From DAOTZS01 sp034434335 (GTDB lineage Bacteria > Chloroflexota > Anaerolineae > CG2-30-64-16), in contig DAOTZS010000230.1 of assembly GCA_034434335.1 (NCBI GenBank), positions 1-18,039 on the forward strand: a stretch of 18,039 bases of DNA, read 5' to 3'. Below the pieces are notes generated by a model that saw only the letters and a program-made list of their open reading frames with translations, was not told the DNA's origin and did not search any database. Below, one piece after another: positions 15,956 through 18,039 of the stretch; the stretch's first letter is position 1, and every line of letters starts with the position of its first letter. A program made the translations under genes and the position numbers.

Positions 15956-17017
15956 CTAATGGAGGGTGCTGCCGCGCTGCATGCTGGACAGGGTCTTGTG
16001 GAGCACGTCGAAGTTCTCAAGAACCATGCCGGCCCCGCGGGCGACACAGCTCAACGGGTCCTCGGCCACGTACACCCGCATCTTGGTTTCCTCGCTCAGG
16101 CGTTGAGCCAGGCCTTTGAGCAACGCGCCGCCTCCGGCCAGGGCAATGCCATGCTCCATCAGATCAGAGACCAGCTCTGGCGGTGTCTCATCAATGGCCT
16201 GCCGCACCGTCTCCACAATGATGCCTACGGAGTTGCGCAGCGCTTCGCGCAGCTCGACGCTGCTGATGTCAACGCTGTCGGGCAGCCCTGTGACGAGATT
16301 GCGGCCGCGCAGCTCCACTACAATTTCCTGCTCCAGGGGGTAGGCCGAACCGGCCAGGATCTTGACCCTCTCGGCCATCTGCTCCCCTACCAGCAGGTTG
16401 TACTTCTGCCGGGCATAGGCAATGATGTCCTCATCCATCTCGTCGCCAGCCACGCGGATGGAGCGTGTCACAACGATGCCGCCCAGCGAAGTAACGGCCA
16501 CCTCCGTTGTGCCACCACCGATGTCTACTATCATGCTGCCCTGGGCACTCGAGACCGGCAGCCCCGCGCCGATCGCGGCAGCCATCGGCTCCTCGATCAG
16601 ATACGCCTCGCGTGCGCCAGCGCTAATCGTCGCGTCATAGACCGCACGCTTCTCCACCTCGGTGACGCCGCTCGGGATCCCCACTACCACCCGCGGCCGG
16701 GGCACACGCAACAACATGCGATCGTGTACTTTGTGGATGAAGTAATGCAGCATCTGCTCGGTAACGTCGAAGTCGGAGATCACCCCGTCGCGTAGGGGCC
16801 GGATCGCAACAATATTGCCAGGTGTCCGGCCCACCATCTCCTTGGCTTCAGAGCCGATGGCCAGAACCTTCTTGCTCTTCTTCTCAATGGCCACCACCGA
16901 GGGCTCGTTGATCACGATGCCCCGGCCGCGCACATAGACCAGGGTGTTGGCCGTGCCCAGGTCAATGCCGATATCCAGGGAAAAAAGGCCGAGAAGCCAG
17001 TTAAGGGGGGTTACCAC
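15956..17017 (-). CDS. mreB: Cell-shape actin homologue MreB
   Basis: Bacterial actin that forms membrane-bound antiparallel filaments and orients side-wall synthesis. The 353-residue protein has the phosphate-1 motif DLGTANT (19-25), the phosphate-2 motif IVDIGGGTTEVAV, the connect motif LIEEPMAAAIGAGLPV and the adenosine-site motif GIALAGGGALLKGL. The extreme N-terminus (PLNWLLGLFSL) is amphipathic and fits the membrane-binding helix of the family. The start is a GTG at 17017; AGGAG lies 10 bases upstream and a second possible AGGT lies 4 bases upstream. It is the first gene of the operon, behind a clear promoter. Confidence 0.97.
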   Translation of the reverse strand: MVTPLNWLLGLFSLDIGIDLGTANTLVYVRGRGIVINEPSVVAIEKKSKKVLAIGSEAKEMVGRTPGNIVAIRPLRDGVISDFDVTEQMLHYFIHKVHDRMLLRVPRPRVVVGIPSGVTEVEKRAVYDATISAGAREAYLIEEPMAAAIGAGLPVSSAQGSMIVDIGGGTTEVAVTSLGGIVVTRSIRVAGDEMDEDIIAYARQKYNLLVGEQMAERVKILAGSAYPLEQEIVVELRGRNLVTGLPDSVDISSVELREALRNSVGIIVETVRQAIDETPPELVSDLMEHGIALAGGGALLKGLAQRLSEETKMRVYVAEDPLSCVARGAGMVLENFDVLHKTLSSMQRGSTLH

Positions 17018-17099
17018 GCGCTACCTGCTCCTGTCGCTGTTTGCATATGCTGTCCGGAACCAAACCTTATCTACCAGGCTCTGAGCATTTCTAAATTCA

Positions 17100-17129
17100 A
17101 TTATACCACCCCCCAAAGACAAAACCCAA
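17100..17129 (-). promoter_or_regulatory. Sigma70-type promoter of the mreBCD-mrdA-rodA operon
   Basis: Read on the - strand: TTGGGT (17129-17124), an 18-base spacer and a perfect TATAAT (17105-17100). Transcription should start near 17093, giving a leader of about 75 bases before the mreB GTG. The surrounding stretch is unusually AT-rich for this window. The spacer contains a run of six G. A CCTGGC/GCCAGG inverted repeat at 17149-17162, upstream of the -35, could be a weak end signal for the preceding thioesterase gene. Confidence 0.75.
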
Positions 17130-17196
17130 ATCAGTTGTTCATGCGCCGCCTGGCAGGCCAGGTAGAGCGTGTAGGGGTTACGCCACGGGGGCCGGC

Positions 17197-17652
17197 TCAC
17201 GGGGCGACCGCGGCGTAGCTGCTCACCCTGGCGCGCAGCTCATCAGGGAGCCTCCTGACGTGGCCCTGGGCATCTACAGCGACGAGCCTGGTGCTGCCGG
17301 TTGCCAGCACAACGTCGTCGCAAGCGCGGCGTACTGTATAGCTGAAGGTGATCTCCCGGCTGCGCAATTGCTCCAGCCGGGTCGTGACGATCACCTCGTC
17401 GTCGTAGCGCGCCGGCTGGCGATAGCGGACGCACAGCTCGGTCACGGCCAGGGCGACGCCTTCCGCCTCCATGCGGGCGTATGGGTAGCCAATGGCGCGC
17501 GTGAACGCGCTGCGGCCCTCTTCAAACCACAGGATATAGGCGGAGTGGTGAACCACCCGCATGGCGTCGGTCTCATGATAACGCACGCGAAAACAGGTCT
17601 CGACCGCCAGGTGGCCGTCGAGATCGGGGTAAAGACGGGTGTGTTCGGTCAT
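17197..17652 (-). CDS. YbgC/4HBT-family acyl-CoA thioesterase
   Basis: Hotdog-fold hydrolase of the 4-hydroxybenzoyl-CoA thioesterase family, expected to release acids from acyl-CoA in the cytoplasm as a homotetramer. The 151-residue protein has the active-site segment RVRYHETDAMRVVHHSAYI with the catalytic-type D29, followed by WFEEGRSAF. The rest alternates strands as in the family (RYRQPARYDDEVIVTTRLEQ). An Arg stands where many relatives have Gly (DAMG). The natural substrate cannot be told. The start ATG at 17652 has no visible ribosome binding site and lies near a palindromic repeat. It is co-directional with the mreB operon but separated from it by about 180 bases containing a new promoter. 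Confidence 0.9.
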   Translation of the reverse strand: MTEHTRLYPDLDGHLAVETCFRVRYHETDAMRVVHHSAYILWFEEGRSAFTRAIGYPYARMEAEGVALAVTELCVRYRQPARYDDEVIVTTRLEQLRSREITFSYTVRRACDDVVLATGSTRLVAVDAQGHVRRLPDELRARVSSYAAVAP

Positions 17653-17670
17653 GGGATTATGTCCGAATGG

Positions 17671-17789
17671 TATTCAGGCGGTGACTGGAAGGGCCACGCC
17701 GAGGGCTCGCCCGAGGCGTCACCCTCTCGGGGCCCCAACTGGCACGAAGTGCCCAGGGAGAGCGATATCAATCGGCCTGAATAGTTACT
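17671..17789 (+). repeat. Dispersed palindromic repeat, copy C
   Basis: Bounded by TATTCAGGCGG on the left and CGGCCTGAATAGTTAC on the right, an imperfect inverted pair. It contains GGTGAC ... GTCACC enclosing GCCGAGGGC-TC-GCCCGAGGC, and the GGCAC-GAA-GTGCC hairpin (17741-17753). It is the reverse complement of both flanks of the 14326-14516 copy, without that copy's central segment. It lies between the thioesterase start and the truncated enolase-like frame. Confidence 0.75.
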
Positions 17790-17823
17790 GAGTAGTAATA
17801 CCGGGATGGAGTGTGTAGAAGCG

Positions 17824-18039
17824 CTACCAACGCGTCTCACGAAAGCGCCAGCCGGGCTGTACCTGTTGCATGGCGGCCTCGTCATCGCGCTCCCCTTTCA
17901 GCTTGAGGGACCGAAAGCCGAACTCTGCGCACATGGCTTTGGCCTGGGCTACGATCCCCTCGGGGTCAAGCGCGGCGCGCCGCCGCGCTGCCGACCAGCC
18001 AGTAGCATGCGGGTCGGTGCCGAATCCCAGCTCACCCCC
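17824..18039 (-). pseudogene. Enolase-superfamily (glucarate-dehydratase-like) 3' fragment, apparently truncated
   Basis: An open frame enters from the right edge and stops at 17824, giving 71 residues. The stretch ALDPEGIVAQAKAMCAEFGF followed by RSLKLKG resembles the start of the barrel domain of enolase-superfamily sugar-acid dehydratases, where the KxK-type motif (KLKGG) precedes about 200 more residues. Here only about 23 unrelated-looking residues follow (ERDDEAAMQQVQPGWRFRETRW) before TAG. I see no continuation in another frame up to the palindromic repeat at 17789. It may be a decayed or rearranged gene, or a short unrelated protein that ends normally; the missing 5' part prevents a firm call. 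Confidence 0.45.

Noticed and set aside
15437..16795. + strand open frame of 452 residues across mreC and mreB
   Set aside because: Antisense shadow spanning two conserved genes and their spacer; His/Gln/Arg-rich with no recognisable fold.
17653..17670. CATAAT just before the thioesterase ATG as a leaderless promoter
   Set aside because: Only three bases separate it from the ATG, too close for the usual start point, and no -35 element lies at proper distance.
17649..17885. - strand open frame of 78 residues upstream of the thioesterase
   Set aside because: It is mostly translated palindromic repeat, has no ribosome binding site, and overlaps the enolase-like frame and the thioesterase start.

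Overview
The window looks like chromosomal DNA from a Chloroflexota bacterium, probably of the Anaerolineae/Caldilineae type. This is an inference from three things: long DUF11-repeat surface proteins ending in a short Leu/Pro/Arg tail, the gene order mreB-mreC-mreD-mrdA-rodA, and dispersed palindromic intergenic repeats. No marker gene fixes the taxon. Coding DNA is GC-rich; the mreB promoter region is locally AT-rich.

Left part (1-8472, + strand): two tandem, related genes for very large secreted proteins. The first enters from outside the window, so its true start and any signal peptide are not visible. It has about ten DUF11-type beta-sandwich repeats, an SdrD_B-like domain, a fibronectin-III-like domain and the tail RLYLPLLR. 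The second starts at 5261 behind a strong ribosome binding site and has a signal peptide. It is broken by a -1 frameshift near 5812-5821 and continues in another frame to 8472 with the same C-terminal layout. The two genes share a nearly identical 220-bp block, a sign of recent duplication or gene conversion. Almost every repeat keeps one Lys, one Asp and one Asn in the same order, some carry EF-hand-like acidic loops, and cysteines come mostly in pairs. Together these suggest a covalently and calcium-stiffened surface fibre or sheath.

Middle (8473-8882): a gene-free region between convergent genes, packed with hairpins. It holds a perfect 14-bp-stem terminator for the surface gene, a copy of a dispersed palindromic repeat, and a T-tailed hairpin that probably ends the opposite operon.

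Right part (8883-17017, - strand): the cell-elongation operon, read mreB, mreC, mreD, mrdA (PBP2), rodA, a membrane-anchored unknown protein, then gltX. The genes are tightly packed, except that a 190-bp palindromic repeat separates mreD from mrdA and supplies the mreD stop codon. A good sigma70-type promoter lies upstream of mreB at 17100-17129. MreB filaments, MreC and MreD organise the RodA glycosyltransferase and PBP2 transpeptidase that build side-wall peptidoglycan; gltX makes Glu-tRNA.

Right end: a YbgC/4HBT-type thioesterase (17197-17652, -), a third copy of the palindromic repeat, and the 3' end of an apparently truncated enolase-superfamily (glucarate-dehydratase-like) reading frame running off the window.
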